Position numbers and translations under genes: made by a program
Shown: positions 18,155 through 27,416 of the stretch, one piece after another
How the letters are laid out: the number at the start of each line of letters is the position of its first letter
How positions within the stretch are numbered: the first letter of the stretch is position 1
Notes under the pieces: model-generated
The model's input: only the letters and a program-made list of their open reading frames with translations
What the model was told of the DNA's origin: nothing
The model's database searches: none
Assembly (NCBI GenBank): GCA_963798435.1
Contig: CAWCTF010000004.1
Coordinates: 1,302,001-1,366,000, forward strand
DNA length: 64,000 nt
Direction: 5' to 3'
Origin: JALHST01 sp963798435
Lineage (GTDB): Bacteria; Bacteroidota; Bacteroidia; Flavobacteriales; Flavobacteriaceae

Positions 18155-19634
18155 ACCGAAACCGGCAAAACTGGCCCGTCAATTGGGACTTCTAGCCCTT
18201 ACGGCGACAGGTGTGTGTTCAATGTTGGGGGCCTCGATCAATGTGGTACCCTTTATGATCCAGCGCAATGTTCCTGGGATCGGACCGTATGTATTGCCCG
18301 CATTCGCTTTTGCCGCGATACCGGCCTTGTTCGCTGCTTTTGCCTACGCCATTTTGGCATCGGCCATGCCGCGTGCCGGCGGTAGTTATATCTATGCGAG
18401 TCGTGGATTGAATCCGTATTTGGGTTTTGTCGCTAGTTTTTCGCAGTGGTTCGGACTTTCGATCGTCATCGGTGTCATCGCTTATGTTACCGTCCCGTTT
18501 ATCAGGGATGTGGCCGAGGGCTTGGGATGGCACTCCCTCGCGATGGCCCTTGAAACCGCCATTGTTCGGGTCGGACTTGCATTGGCCTTGATATGGGGCT
18601 TCGTATGGGTCAATATACAAGGCACAAAAACGTACGAGCGTACCTTATTGCCCATGATGTTTCTAATGTTCGCCCTTGGGACCTTGGTTATTATCGGCGG
18701 ATTCAGTTTTGATGCAAACGATTTCTTGATGGCCCTTAAAGAGAAAGAAGGGCGCGTTTTTACGCCCATCGTGAGCTTGAATTTTGATTGGCGTATTTTC
18801 TTGTCGGCCGCGGCATTGTTGTTTTCGAGCTTTATAGGTTTCGATTCGATTGCACAGGCCGGGGGAGAAGCGAAAAATCCCGCAAAGAATCTACCAAAGG
18901 CCATTTTATTGGCAATTATTGGTGTGGGTAGTTTTTATTTTCTTTTTGCAGCGGCGGTCTATCATACCGTACCTTGGAGCTTTGTGGCGGCAGAAGCCCT
19001 GGAAAAGGATATCACCGCCCCGGGACTATTGAGTTATGTACTGCCAGTTGGTTTGGGGGTAGCCATTTTAATCGGGGCAGCCATCGCACTGATCAATGAC
19101 CTTCCTGCCATGCTTCTTTCGGTTTCGAGATTGATGTTCGCATGGGCAGAAGATGGAATATTTCCTTCTTTCATTGCCAAGGTGCATGCGAAACATCACA
19201 CCCCACATATTGCGCTCCGCGTTGCAGGGATCATGGCGAGTCTGGGTGTTTTAGGGTCTCATTTTGCCGGAGACTTTTTTCTGGGAATCGACATCATGGT
19301 CACTTCGATGCTGGTCAACTTTCTGCTAATGTGCATTACCCTATTGACCATTCATACCGTAAATCCCGTATTGGCCCAAAACATACAGGTTTTTAAAAAT
19401 AGATCATTACAGGTCTTTATCGGAATTCTTGGAACCTTGTTGCTTCTCGGATTCCTCGGTATCCATACCTATAAGGACCTAACAACGCCAACAACGGCAT
19501 GGTATTTTCATTCCACGCCCGTTTGGCTATTGGTAATGGCTTTGGCAAGTCTCCTGTTCGCCTTAAAATGGAGACAAATGAGCGTCAAAGCAATCGACCT
19601 AACAAAACAATTCGAAAAACTTCCAAAGGAATAA
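18147..19634 (+). CDS. APC-family amino acid permease
   Basis: Predicted 495-residue inner-membrane transporter with about 12 hydrophobic segments, starting with GLLALTATGVCSMLGASINV, which corresponds to the substrate-binding TM1 loop of amino acid/polyamine/organocation transporters. The segment GFDSIAQAGGEAKNP matches the conserved TM6 end (FD...GEAKNP). The substrate is not predictable, but location after a DUF885 protein and before an aldo/keto reductase-RidA fusion suggests an amino-acid-derived compound. The start ATG lies inside the end of the preceding gene. Confidence 0.9.
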   Translation: MNKPKPAKLARQLGLLALTATGVCSMLGASINVVPFMIQRNVPGIGPYVLPAFAFAAIPALFAAFAYAILASAMPRAGGSYIYASRGLNPYLGFVASFSQWFGLSIVIGVIAYVTVPFIRDVAEGLGWHSLAMALETAIVRVGLALALIWGFVWVNIQGTKTYERTLLPMMFLMFALGTLVIIGGFSFDANDFLMALKEKEGRVFTPIVSLNFDWRIFLSAAALLFSSFIGFDSIAQAGGEAKNPAKNLPKAILLAIIGVGSFYFLFAAAVYHTVPWSFVAAEALEKDITAPGLLSYVLPVGLGVAILIGAAIALINDLPAMLLSVSRLMFAWAEDGIFPSFIAKVHAKHHTPHIALRVAGIMASLGVLGSHFAGDFFLGIDIMVTSMLVNFLLMCITLLTIHTVNPVLAQNIQVFKNRSLQVFIGILGTLLLLGFLGIHTYKDLTTPTTAWYFHSTPVWLLVMALASLLFALKWRQMSVKAIDLTKQFEKLPKE

Positions 19635-19635
19635 G

Positions 19636-21085
19636 ATGCAAAATTCGATCGTATTGGCCCCAGGGCTCCAAATTTCACGCATTGTTACGGGGTTGTGGCA
19701 AATTGCCGACATGGAAAAAGAGGGAACCATCCTTGATGCAAATCATACTTCGGCCTATTTCGAACCCTATGTCAAAGCCGGATTCACCTCTTTTGATATG
19801 GCCGACCACTACGGTTCAAGCGAAATCATCGCAGGTACGTTTAAAAAAAACACACCCCCTAGGTCCACAAACGCAGTTATTCACAAAATGGGTGCCCAAA
19901 CCGGGTAAAATAGGAAGAGAGGATGTCAAAAAGGCGGTACACTTGGCGTTAAAAAGAATGCAGGTAGATGCTATCGATCTAATGCAATTTCATGCCTGGC
20001 ACTACTCGGATGCTAGTTGGCTCGACGGACTTTTCTATTTGCAGGAACTCGCCGATGAAGGCTTGATCAAAAATATCGGGGTCACTAATTTTGATGCTGC
20101 CCATTTGCGGATTGCCCTTGCTAGCGGCATTCGCATCGTGAGCAACCAGATATGCCATTCGTTGATAGATCAACGGGCCCAAGGCAACATGAGCGATGTC
20201 TGTAAGGAATACGGGGTAAAAATCCTGGCATTTGGCACCTTGGCCGGAGGATTTTTAACCGAAAAATGGTTGGGGAGAAATGAACCAAGTGAAAAGGAGT
20301 TGACCTCATGGTCCGAAATGAAGTACAAACGATTTTTAGATGCGGCCGGAGGCTGGGAACCTTACCAACATCTTTTACAAACGGTACATCGAATTGCAGA
20401 CGAACATCAGGTTTCAATGGCCAATGTCGCTACCCGATGCATCTTCTATAACCCAGAGGTGGCCGCCGTAATCATTGGTGCCCGTTTGGGAAAAAGTGAA
20501 CATATCAAAGACAATCTACGCATGTTACAGATCGAACTTCGTCCTGAAGACCTGGCGGCAATACGACAAGCGCAAGAATTGTTAATGCCCATTCCGGGGG
20601 ATTGCGGGGATGAATATCGAAAGCCTCCTTTTTTGACCGCCTCTGGTGATTTGAGCCATCATTTACAAGAAATTCCCAAATCATTCGAAGTCATACGCAC
20701 AGGGAAAACCAGGGAGCAAGTATTCAGTGGAACACCTTGGGAAGATTTCGCAGGTTACTGTCGGGCCGTAAAAGACGGCAATCGTATTCATGTATCCGGA
20801 ACCACCGCTACCCACGGGAACAAAATGATCGGCGGAAAAGATCCAGCTGCACAAGCACATTTCGTCATTGATAAGATCGAAGCCGCCATTGAGTCCTTGG
20901 GCGGTACCTTGGCAGATGTTGTACGCACCCGCATTTTTGTGAACGATATCAATGATTGGGAGGCCGTTGCCCGAGCCCATGGGGAACGTTTTGCAGGTAT
21001 AAATCCGGCAAATACACTGATAGAAGCCAAGCTTGTAGGCGCAGGTTATATGGTAGAAATTGAAGCAGAGGCCGTTTTACCCTAA
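19636..21085 (+). CDS. Aldo/keto reductase-RidA fusion, one-base frameshift
   Basis: Read in two frames, this gives about 482 residues: an aldo/keto reductase barrel (residues 1-320) and a C-terminal RidA/YjgF domain (about 345-482). The AKR tetrad is visible as Asp and Tyr in DMADHYGSSE, Lys in QLFTKWVPK and His in LMQFHAW. The frame changes at A8 (19843-19850); with seven As it reads through as KKTHPLGPQTQ. In RidA the usual catalytic Arg (PARS) is Asn here (PANT), so classic enamine deaminase activity is doubtful. It follows the permease by one base and is likely in the same operon. Confidence 0.85.
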
Positions 21086-21099
21086 TTTTTGGTACTTCC

Positions 21100-24000
21100 T
21101 TATTTTTTGTCCCAAGGTTGTAACCAATCGATGGCGCTTTTTTTAATCTTTTCTTCGAAGGGGTTCCAGGAAGTGTTTAAAAATGTACTGACCTCGAGCG
21201 AAAATTGATCAATAAGCTGTGTGGCTTGTATTAACCCATTTCTATCGGATCGTGATGGGATGGTGGTTCTCGCAGCAGCGGCCATCAGTACTTCTTGAAT
21301 CTTTGAAAAGGGTGAGACTTCAAAAGACTGCCATGCCCCCACTTGTCGACTCGGACGTGGGGTCTGTCCTTTCGCACGCAACGCGTCGAGTGCTTCTAAA
21401 ATGCCCTTGACGGCAACTCGCAGTGTATCTTCCGGTGGCATGTTGAGGTCCTTTAGTTGTAGCTCTAGATGATTGACCCTTTCCTTTTTGGCATCGATAT
21501 CTTTAAGTAATTTCGATAATTTTGCCACTTGAATATCGGCTTCCTTTCGAAAATCATAGAGCTTGCTGTCAATTTCAGGGGCAAGGTCAAACCTTGGGTC
21601 GTTGATTACGGTAACCATTGATGAATCTTTGCTCGTGCCATTGCTGAATACGATTTTGTAGTTTCCTGGTAAGACGGGAATACGTCTCGTGTTTTCTTCG
21701 ATCGAAGTGCCTGGTAAAGAGGCTGCGGCTTCATCTAAATTCCAAATCATGTAGTTGAGTCCTTGAACCACGGTATCTTTTTTAATCGTATTGATCAGGA
21801 TGTTATCCTTGTTGTATACAGCACCTGTTATGGTAGTTGTCGAGTCTGGTTTTTTGGAAAGGTAAAACGGAATTTTTGTGCGCTGAAAGACCTTGTTTTC
21901 CCCCTCAAAAGTGGTATGGAACCCTGTCCAGATATTTCCAGGGGGATTGATGAACAATCCTTTTACCTGTACTACACTATTATTGGGTAGGGCCGTTAAT
22001 GTGGGCTTCAACTCATTATTCGCTATTTTACGAAGGCTTAAAAGATCATCCAGTATCCATATGGCGCGGCCAAAGGTTCCAATTACCAAGGCCGATTCGG
22101 GTTCTTGTACCACGAGGTCCATGGTCGAAACAGCAGGAAAACCATTTTCGAATTGTACCCAGGTCATCCCTTCATCAATACTGATCCATAGTCCATTTTC
22201 GGTTCCTAGGAATACCAGTTTGGATTCCACCGGATCTTGGAGCACTGATAACGCGTATCCCTTAACCTTTGATTCGTCCACTAACCGGGACCATGTTTTT
22301 CCATAATCGCTGGTTTTAAAAAGGTACGGCGCATAGTCCCCTTTTCGATAGTTGTTTACCACTACCCATGCCGCACCGGCATTATACCGTGATGCACTTA
22401 TCTGTGCTATCCATCCCTCCTTGGGCAGCCCTTTGATTTTTTCCGTCAGGTTAAGCCACGTAACACCGGCATCAATGGTTAATCGCACCTGGCCATCGTC
22501 AGTCCCTGCCCATATGGTTTTAGGGTCGATCGGGCTGGGTGCGATCGTGAGAATCGTATTATACATTTCTGCACCCGAAACATCAAGGGTCAAGCCTCCA
22601 TAATCTGCCTTTTGATGCTCGGGATTGTTCGTTGTCAGATCGGGGGATATAAGTTCCCAATTCGCGCCGTTATCATGGGTCACATGTACAAACTGCGAAC
22701 CATAATAGACTATTTTTGGATCGTTTGGGTCTCGGGCAAAGGCGGCATTCCAGTTAAATCGAAGCCGTGTTTTCAAATCAGGCGCGGGTGGTATAATACT
22801 GCTATAATACCCGGTTAATTTGTCATATCGATAGAGATTTCCGTTTTGTGAAGAACCATAACCGAACCTAGGATTGTCAAGATCGGGCGAGATATCGAAA
22901 CCGTCCCCACCCACGAGATATTGCCAGTACAACGTTCTTATTCCACCTCTTTTCCAAGTGTATCCCGGACCAGACCAGTTACCATTGTCCTGCATCCCGG
23001 CATATACCTGGTAGGGGCGATCATTATCTACGTTGACACAATATAATTGGGCCACTGGAATCGTTTCTGGAAAGTACCAACTCTTGCCATGGTCATTTGT
23101 AATTCCTAACCCCCCGTCACCTCCTATTATAAAATTTTCGGGATCTTTGGGATTCACCCAGAACGCATGAAAATCGGCATGAATACCCTTGGTTTCATCT
23201 GCAGGAATCATAGGAACCGAATCAAACGTCTTTCCGCCATCATAGCTGACGGTCAACGGTTGGTAAATATTGTATAATCGATTCGGGTCTTTGCTGTCGA
23301 CCGCCAAATCTTGAAAATAGAAGGGGCGGTTATTGGTGAATTTAGGATCTTCATTGATTTTGTACCAAGAATAACCTCCATCATCACTCCGAAAAAGGGC
23401 ATTCTTGGTTGCCTCTATCTTGGCGTACATACGTTTTGGGTCACTTGGTGCCATCGCCAAACCAATGCGACCGAGTTCCCCGGAAGGCAGTCCGTCTTTA
23501 TCGGTAATTTGTTTCCAGGTGTCGCCGCCATCATGGGTGACAAACAGGCCTGAACCAGATCCTCCCGAGGTGAAATAATAGGGTGTTCTTCTATGCTGGT
23601 ACATTGCGGCAAAGAGTGTATTTGGGTTTCTGGGATCTTGTATCAGATCGGCAATACCTGACTGTTCGTTCGTATACAATATTTTCTTCCAGGTCGTACC
23701 ACCATCGGTCGTTTTGTAGAGCCCTCTCTGTTCGTTGGGTGTGAATGGATCCCCCATGGCCCCGACATATACAATGTCTGGGTTATGGGAGTCTATCAAA
23801 ATGCGATGAATCGTTTTGGTCGCCGTGAGGCCCATAGGTTGCCAAGTTTTTCCAGCGTCGATACTCTTGAATATACCCATGCCCAAATTCATCGAATTTC
23901 GGGGATTGCCCTCACCGGTCCCCACCCAAACAACATCAGGATTACTTTGCTGAATGGCGATGGCCCCGATGTTTTGGGTGGGCTGATCATCGAATATCGG

Positions 24001-24234
24001 ATACCAAGCAGTACCGCCGTTTTCCGATTTCCATACCCCTCCCGATGCCGCCCCGACATAGATTATTTTTGGATTGTCGGTCAGCGCATCGATGGCAGTG
24101 ATGCGACCGCTCATATTGGCAGGGCCCACATTTCGGATATTCAGATTTTTTAGGAGTGTAACATCGAGTTTTTGTGCGTTGACCAGAAAAATACTTAGGA
24201 GCGATACGCAGAAAAAGGAACATCTTGCAATCAT
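21100..24234 (-). CDS. Secreted VPS10/BNR-repeat propeller protein
   Basis: Predicted 1044-residue exported protein with a signal peptide (FFCVSLLSIFLVNAQK). The first 700 residues contain many Asp-box/BNR-like repeats of the form SxDGGxTW (SENGGTAWY, SIDAGKTW, TTDGGTTW, THDGGDTW, SDDGGYSW, TNDHGKSW and more), giving one or two ten-bladed sortilin-like propellers. A beta-rich domain and a helical tail with KKERVNHLELQLKDL follow. Flavobacterial homologues are often named glycosyl hydrolase, but I see no catalytic evidence; a binding or protein-interaction role is as likely. Its 3' end is 14 bases from the convergent AKR-RidA gene. Confidence 0.9.
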   Translation of the reverse strand: MIARCSFFCVSLLSIFLVNAQKLDVTLLKNLNIRNVGPANMSGRITAIDALTDNPKIIYVGAASGGVWKSENGGTAWYPIFDDQPTQNIGAIAIQQSNPDVVWVGTGEGNPRNSMNLGMGIFKSIDAGKTWQPMGLTATKTIHRILIDSHNPDIVYVGAMGDPFTPNEQRGLYKTTDGGTTWKKILYTNEQSGIADLIQDPRNPNTLFAAMYQHRRTPYYFTSGGSGSGLFVTHDGGDTWKQITDKDGLPSGELGRIGLAMAPSDPKRMYAKIEATKNALFRSDDGGYSWYKINEDPKFTNNRPFYFQDLAVDSKDPNRLYNIYQPLTVSYDGGKTFDSVPMIPADETKGIHADFHAFWVNPKDPENFIIGGDGGLGITNDHGKSWYFPETIPVAQLYCVNVDNDRPYQVYAGMQDNGNWSGPGYTWKRGGIRTLYWQYLVGGDGFDISPDLDNPRFGYGSSQNGNLYRYDKLTGYYSSIIPPAPDLKTRLRFNWNAAFARDPNDPKIVYYGSQFVHVTHDNGANWELISPDLTTNNPEHQKADYGGLTLDVSGAEMYNTILTIAPSPIDPKTIWAGTDDGQVRLTIDAGVTWLNLTEKIKGLPKEGWIAQISASRYNAGAAWVVVNNYRKGDYAPYLFKTSDYGKTWSRLVDESKVKGYALSVLQDPVESKLVFLGTENGLWISIDEGMTWVQFENGFPAVSTMDLVVQEPESALVIGTFGRAIWILDDLLSLRKIANNELKPTLTALPNNSVVQVKGLFINPPGNIWTGFHTTFEGENKVFQRTKIPFYLSKKPDSTTTITGAVYNKDNILINTIKKDTVVQGLNYMIWNLDEAAASLPGTSIEENTRRIPVLPGNYKIVFSNGTSKDSSMVTVINDPRFDLAPEIDSKLYDFRKEADIQVAKLSKLLKDIDAKKERVNHLELQLKDLNMPPEDTLRVAVKGILEALDALRAKGQTPRPSRQVGAWQSFEVSPFSKIQEVLMAAAARTTIPSRSDRNGLIQATQLIDQFSLEVSTFLNTSWNPFEEKIKKSAIDWLQPWDKK

Positions 24235-24259
24235 AGAAAGGGTATCTTATAGGAAGTTT

Positions 24260-24267
24260 CAAAGATA
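24260..24267 (-). promoter_or_regulatory. Candidate -7 element of the propeller gene
   Basis: On the reverse strand the sequence is TATCTTTG, an exact TAnnTTTG element, about 26 bases before the ATG of the VPS10-like gene. No good TTTG box is seen 17-23 bases further upstream, so the call is tentative. Confidence 0.35.
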
Positions 24268-24442
24268 CAATAAGCGGTTATTTTTTCGATGGCCGAACTT
24301 GAACTTGGTTTTATGGAATTAGTGTAGGAATGAAAAATTAATTTGTAAGAAGAAATTCTGGCTTAAATATTTAGTATCTTTAAAATAAGAGAAAAGTTCC
24401 CCGATAATACTCAGGAAAACAGGTGCTTATAATTCAAATTGT

Positions 24443-26341
24443 ATGTTACGGAACCTAATTGCTCTTTTTTTATTACTCTCCTACTTCAAGGCAAATGCAC
24501 AGGACATAGGTGCAATAGAAAAAACCGATTGCTTTCTTAAGGATTGCGCTTTTTTGGAAAATACATCAGGAGTTGAATTCGGTTATATTACAGTACCTGA
24601 AGACTACACGAAACCCAACGGGAACTTACTGAAAATTGCTTTTGCTATAATTAAGGCAAGAGTACCCGAACCAAAACGGGATGCCGTGATAATTTTCCAA
24701 GGAGGTTGGGGAACTGAACTATTAGAAGATTTAAGGGGTTATTTAGATAATTACCCTGTAAGGGATCGAGATCTTATTCTATATGATTATCGAGGTATTG
24801 GCTATTCTGAGCCCAAAATGTGCGAATGGCTGGGAACAGAAGTCTGGAAAGGTGTGTCTGCGAACCTTACGAATACCGAGTTTGTTCAAAATTTAACCCA
24901 ACAATTTAATTTGTGTTTGGACACGTTAACATCAAGAAATATAGATTACAACCAATTTGGGTCCAACAACAAGACCAAAGACGCCGTGCTACTAGCTGAA
25001 AAATTAGATTATGAAAGCTATGATTGTTTTGGTATTTCGTATGGTACGCGAGCCATACAAAACTTTATAAGAGCTACTGATTCATCGAATGTTAAAGTAC
25101 GCGCCGTTATTTTGGATTCGAATTGCCCTATGGGCTTTTCAATGCAAGGCAATCTCAATTACACCTTCGCCGCAAGTTTGGATCATGTATTGGAAGATTG
25201 TGTCCAAAATGCTGCATGTAATTCTAAATTTCCAAATCTAAAAGGCCGCTTTTTTGATTTTTTAGATTCCCTGGAAAATGACCCTTTGATAGTATTCAAT
25301 GGAGAATCCCAAGTTGCCTTTAACCGGGAAGAAGTGAATGCTGTGATACATCAAATTTTGTATGATCGACCAAATTATAAAGATATCCCTCTTTTATTAG
25401 AGCATTTTATAGATCGGGATGTAATAGCTATTAATAACCTATTGCCTATGATGCAAACTATTGTGATTTCAAATTTTAACGCAGTGGGCCTTATTAACTT
25501 TGTTTATGATTGGAAAGCCTTTCAAAAACCAGCTACTCAAACTTATTTGAAGTCCCTAAAAACGAAATCTGATTATAATCTCTCCCATTTTTATATGGAC
25601 TTTTATATGAAAGACAATAGGTTCAAATCAGATAGTTTAGAGGCAATCCCAATTAAATCTTCTGTGCCGGCGCTTATCTTGGCTGGTGAATATGATCCGA
25701 TAACCCCGCCGGAGTGGAGTCAAAGAATGCGGTCGAGCTTTGAGAACAATTATTATTATGAATTTAAAAAAACAGGCCATGGGGTGGCCCCTAGCCCAGC
25801 CGGAGAACAATTGTTTACTAGTTTTTTGAATGATCCTACCAAAGAGCCAGATTCGACATACTTCGTAGCTCTTGGCGAGAACAATATAGCCTTTGATACC
25901 TCTTATTATAAAAACAATCGTGTTAGTGGGTTATTGATCGATTTATTCGAAAATCAGAATTGGGTACTTATTTTGGGCCTGTTATTTGTTATACTAGTTG
26001 TCGTAATTAACCTGTTGATTGCACTTATCCAGGTGTTAAAAAAATCGAATACAAAAAAAATCTGGATTACACGGACTTCGTTTTTAATACTACTTTTTTT
26101 AGGCGGCTTGTTTTCCTTCATATATACTGCAAAAAATGAAGGAATGCTTATCATGTTTGGCCTTCCCGCCAAGGCGAATTATTTTTTAATTACGATTCCT
26201 TTCATACTTATTTTCGCGTTAGTGGCCATTCTGAAATATTTCAAAAAAGAAAATCGAACCCTTTGGAACACGATATCAATACTATCCTTCTTCCTGTTTT
26301 TTTTATTTATTGCCGCATATCGTTTAGTTCCCCATTTTTAA
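24443..26341 (+). CDS. Alpha/beta hydrolase (TAP/proline iminopeptidase-like) with membrane tail
   Basis: Predicted 632-residue protein with a signal peptide (LIALFLLLSYFKANAQ). The hydrolase has GYGISYG-type elbow FGISYGTRA (Ser about 198), a late Asp in LILAGEYDPITPPEW and His in KKTGHGVAPSP, as in tripeptidyl/proline-iminopeptidase-like secreted hydrolases. Four cysteines (CFLKDCAF, CVQNAACN) suggest a periplasmic disulfide-bonded domain. After residue 505 four hydrophobic segments follow, an unusual membrane anchor for this family. The codon usage is more AT-rich than that of its neighbours. TATCTTTA upstream (around 24375) is a weak promoter-like element. Confidence 0.85.
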   Translation: MLRNLIALFLLLSYFKANAQDIGAIEKTDCFLKDCAFLENTSGVEFGYITVPEDYTKPNGNLLKIAFAIIKARVPEPKRDAVIIFQGGWGTELLEDLRGYLDNYPVRDRDLILYDYRGIGYSEPKMCEWLGTEVWKGVSANLTNTEFVQNLTQQFNLCLDTLTSRNIDYNQFGSNNKTKDAVLLAEKLDYESYDCFGISYGTRAIQNFIRATDSSNVKVRAVILDSNCPMGFSMQGNLNYTFAASLDHVLEDCVQNAACNSKFPNLKGRFFDFLDSLENDPLIVFNGESQVAFNREEVNAVIHQILYDRPNYKDIPLLLEHFIDRDVIAINNLLPMMQTIVISNFNAVGLINFVYDWKAFQKPATQTYLKSLKTKSDYNLSHFYMDFYMKDNRFKSDSLEAIPIKSSVPALILAGEYDPITPPEWSQRMRSSFENNYYYEFKKTGHGVAPSPAGEQLFTSFLNDPTKEPDSTYFVALGENNIAFDTSYYKNNRVSGLLIDLFENQNWVLILGLLFVILVVVINLLIALIQVLKKSNTKKIWITRTSFLILLFLGGLFSFIYTAKNEGMLIMFGLPAKANYFLITIPFILIFALVAILKYFKKENRTLWNTISILSFFLFFLFIAAYRLVPHF

Positions 26342-26410
26342 AAATTCTTAATTATGTTTGATGGCAAAATCCAACCATATTTTATCTGGATTTCCAAAGA
26401 AATTTTGAAG

Positions 26411-27298
26411 CTATTTATAAACACAGGTCGACGGATCTGATTTTACATAGTACTTTTTGTAATTGGTGGCTTTGGGATCCATACAGCCTTTTAGGTTTTT
26501 GATTTCTACCAACCTAAAGTCGACGGGCTGACCCTCACTCTGTAAGGCGATAAAGCCTTCTTTTAATAATTGGCCGTCCTTTTTTTGCGCCGGGTCGAAA
26601 CCCTCGACAACGCCGCCACCGATTTGTGGCTTGCTGTATTTTAATACGGTTTCCCCATTGACGATATGTGTAACGAGGGAATCCCCCAATACAATGGCTT
26701 CGGCCCGAACCCATTGATCGCCAAAATACGTTTTTGAAGAAGAATTTATACAATGCCGCGGGTCGATTTTGCCTTCATACACTACATCTGTGCCTGGAGA
26801 GCACATATTCCCAGTGGGGCGTGGTTCCCCTTCCTTGATTCCGGCCAATAATTGTAGTTCTACCGATATCGGCCAATTTTGTTCTTTTGGCATCGTTTTG
26901 GGGTCCTGTGAGTGGAACATGACCCCACTGTTTTTTAGGGTATAATCCGGTGCACCGGGATATAGGTCACCAACAAATCGATATTCGACTACCAAGTGGT
27001 AATACGAATAGGGTTTGTTATAGTACAAATGGGCAAATCGGTCATTGAATTGGCCATCGTATTTGTCGTATCGTACTTTTACAATGCCATCTTCGACCCG
27101 AAACGTATCGGCATAGTTATCGCCTACTTCGTAGTGATGCACTTTGGCGGTCCAATCGTTTAGGTCCTTTCCGTTGAAAAGGGAAACCCATTCCGGCTCC
27201 TTGGGTTGGGCCGGCACTTTTACGGTGACACAGCGGCAGAACAATAGGCCTAGGCAGATTAGGAAGATTATTTTGGTAGTTCGAAAGGGTGTTTTCAT
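26411..27298 (-). CDS. DUF1080 (3-keto-disaccharide hydrolase-like) lipoprotein
   Basis: I start this at the ATG at 27296-27298, giving 295 residues beginning MKTPFRTTKI with a lipoprotein-like signal (ICLGLLFCRC); the longer open frame upstream to 27529 crosses the promoter of the divergent SulP gene and is not credible. The body shows DUF1080/concanavalin-like features: EWVSLFNGKDLNDW, KNSGVMFHSQDPKTM, WPISVELQLLAG and GFIALQSEGQPVDFRLVEIKNL. The C terminus adds a Cys-motif tail (GCMDPKATNYKKY...STCVY) like the calcium-binding tails common in flavobacterial secreted proteins. Some family members hydrolyse 3-keto-glycosides; that is the likely role. Confidence 0.88.
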   Translation of the reverse strand: MKTPFRTTKIIFLICLGLLFCRCVTVKVPAQPKEPEWVSLFNGKDLNDWTAKVHHYEVGDNYADTFRVEDGIVKVRYDKYDGQFNDRFAHLYYNKPYSYYHLVVEYRFVGDLYPGAPDYTLKNSGVMFHSQDPKTMPKEQNWPISVELQLLAGIKEGEPRPTGNMCSPGTDVVYEGKIDPRHCINSSSKTYFGDQWVRAEAIVLGDSLVTHIVNGETVLKYSKPQIGGGVVEGFDPAQKKDGQLLKEGFIALQSEGQPVDFRLVEIKNLKGCMDPKATNYKKYYVKSDPSTCVYK

Positions 27299-27404
27299 TT
27301 CACAGGTATTAATGGTTTGAATATACAATATGTTTTTCATAAAAGACGCCCGTCGAAGCCACTGAAATGAAAGGAATGGTATCTTACAATTTTTTATTTT
27401 GCAG

Positions 27405-27412
27405 TACCTTTG
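27405..27412 (+). promoter_or_regulatory. Candidate -7 element of the SulP gene
   Basis: TACCTTTG is an exact TAnnTTTG element ending four bases before the ATG at 27417, the same geometry as at queE. The -33 region has no TTTG, so support is partial. If used, the transcript would be leaderless. Confidence 0.4.
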
Positions 27413-27416
27413 AGAC

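Noticed and set aside
19499..19635. Longer N terminus for the AKR-RidA frame reaching back into the permease
   Set aside because: That segment is out-of-frame permease coding sequence. The true start is at 19636 in the other frame, joined by the A8 frameshift.
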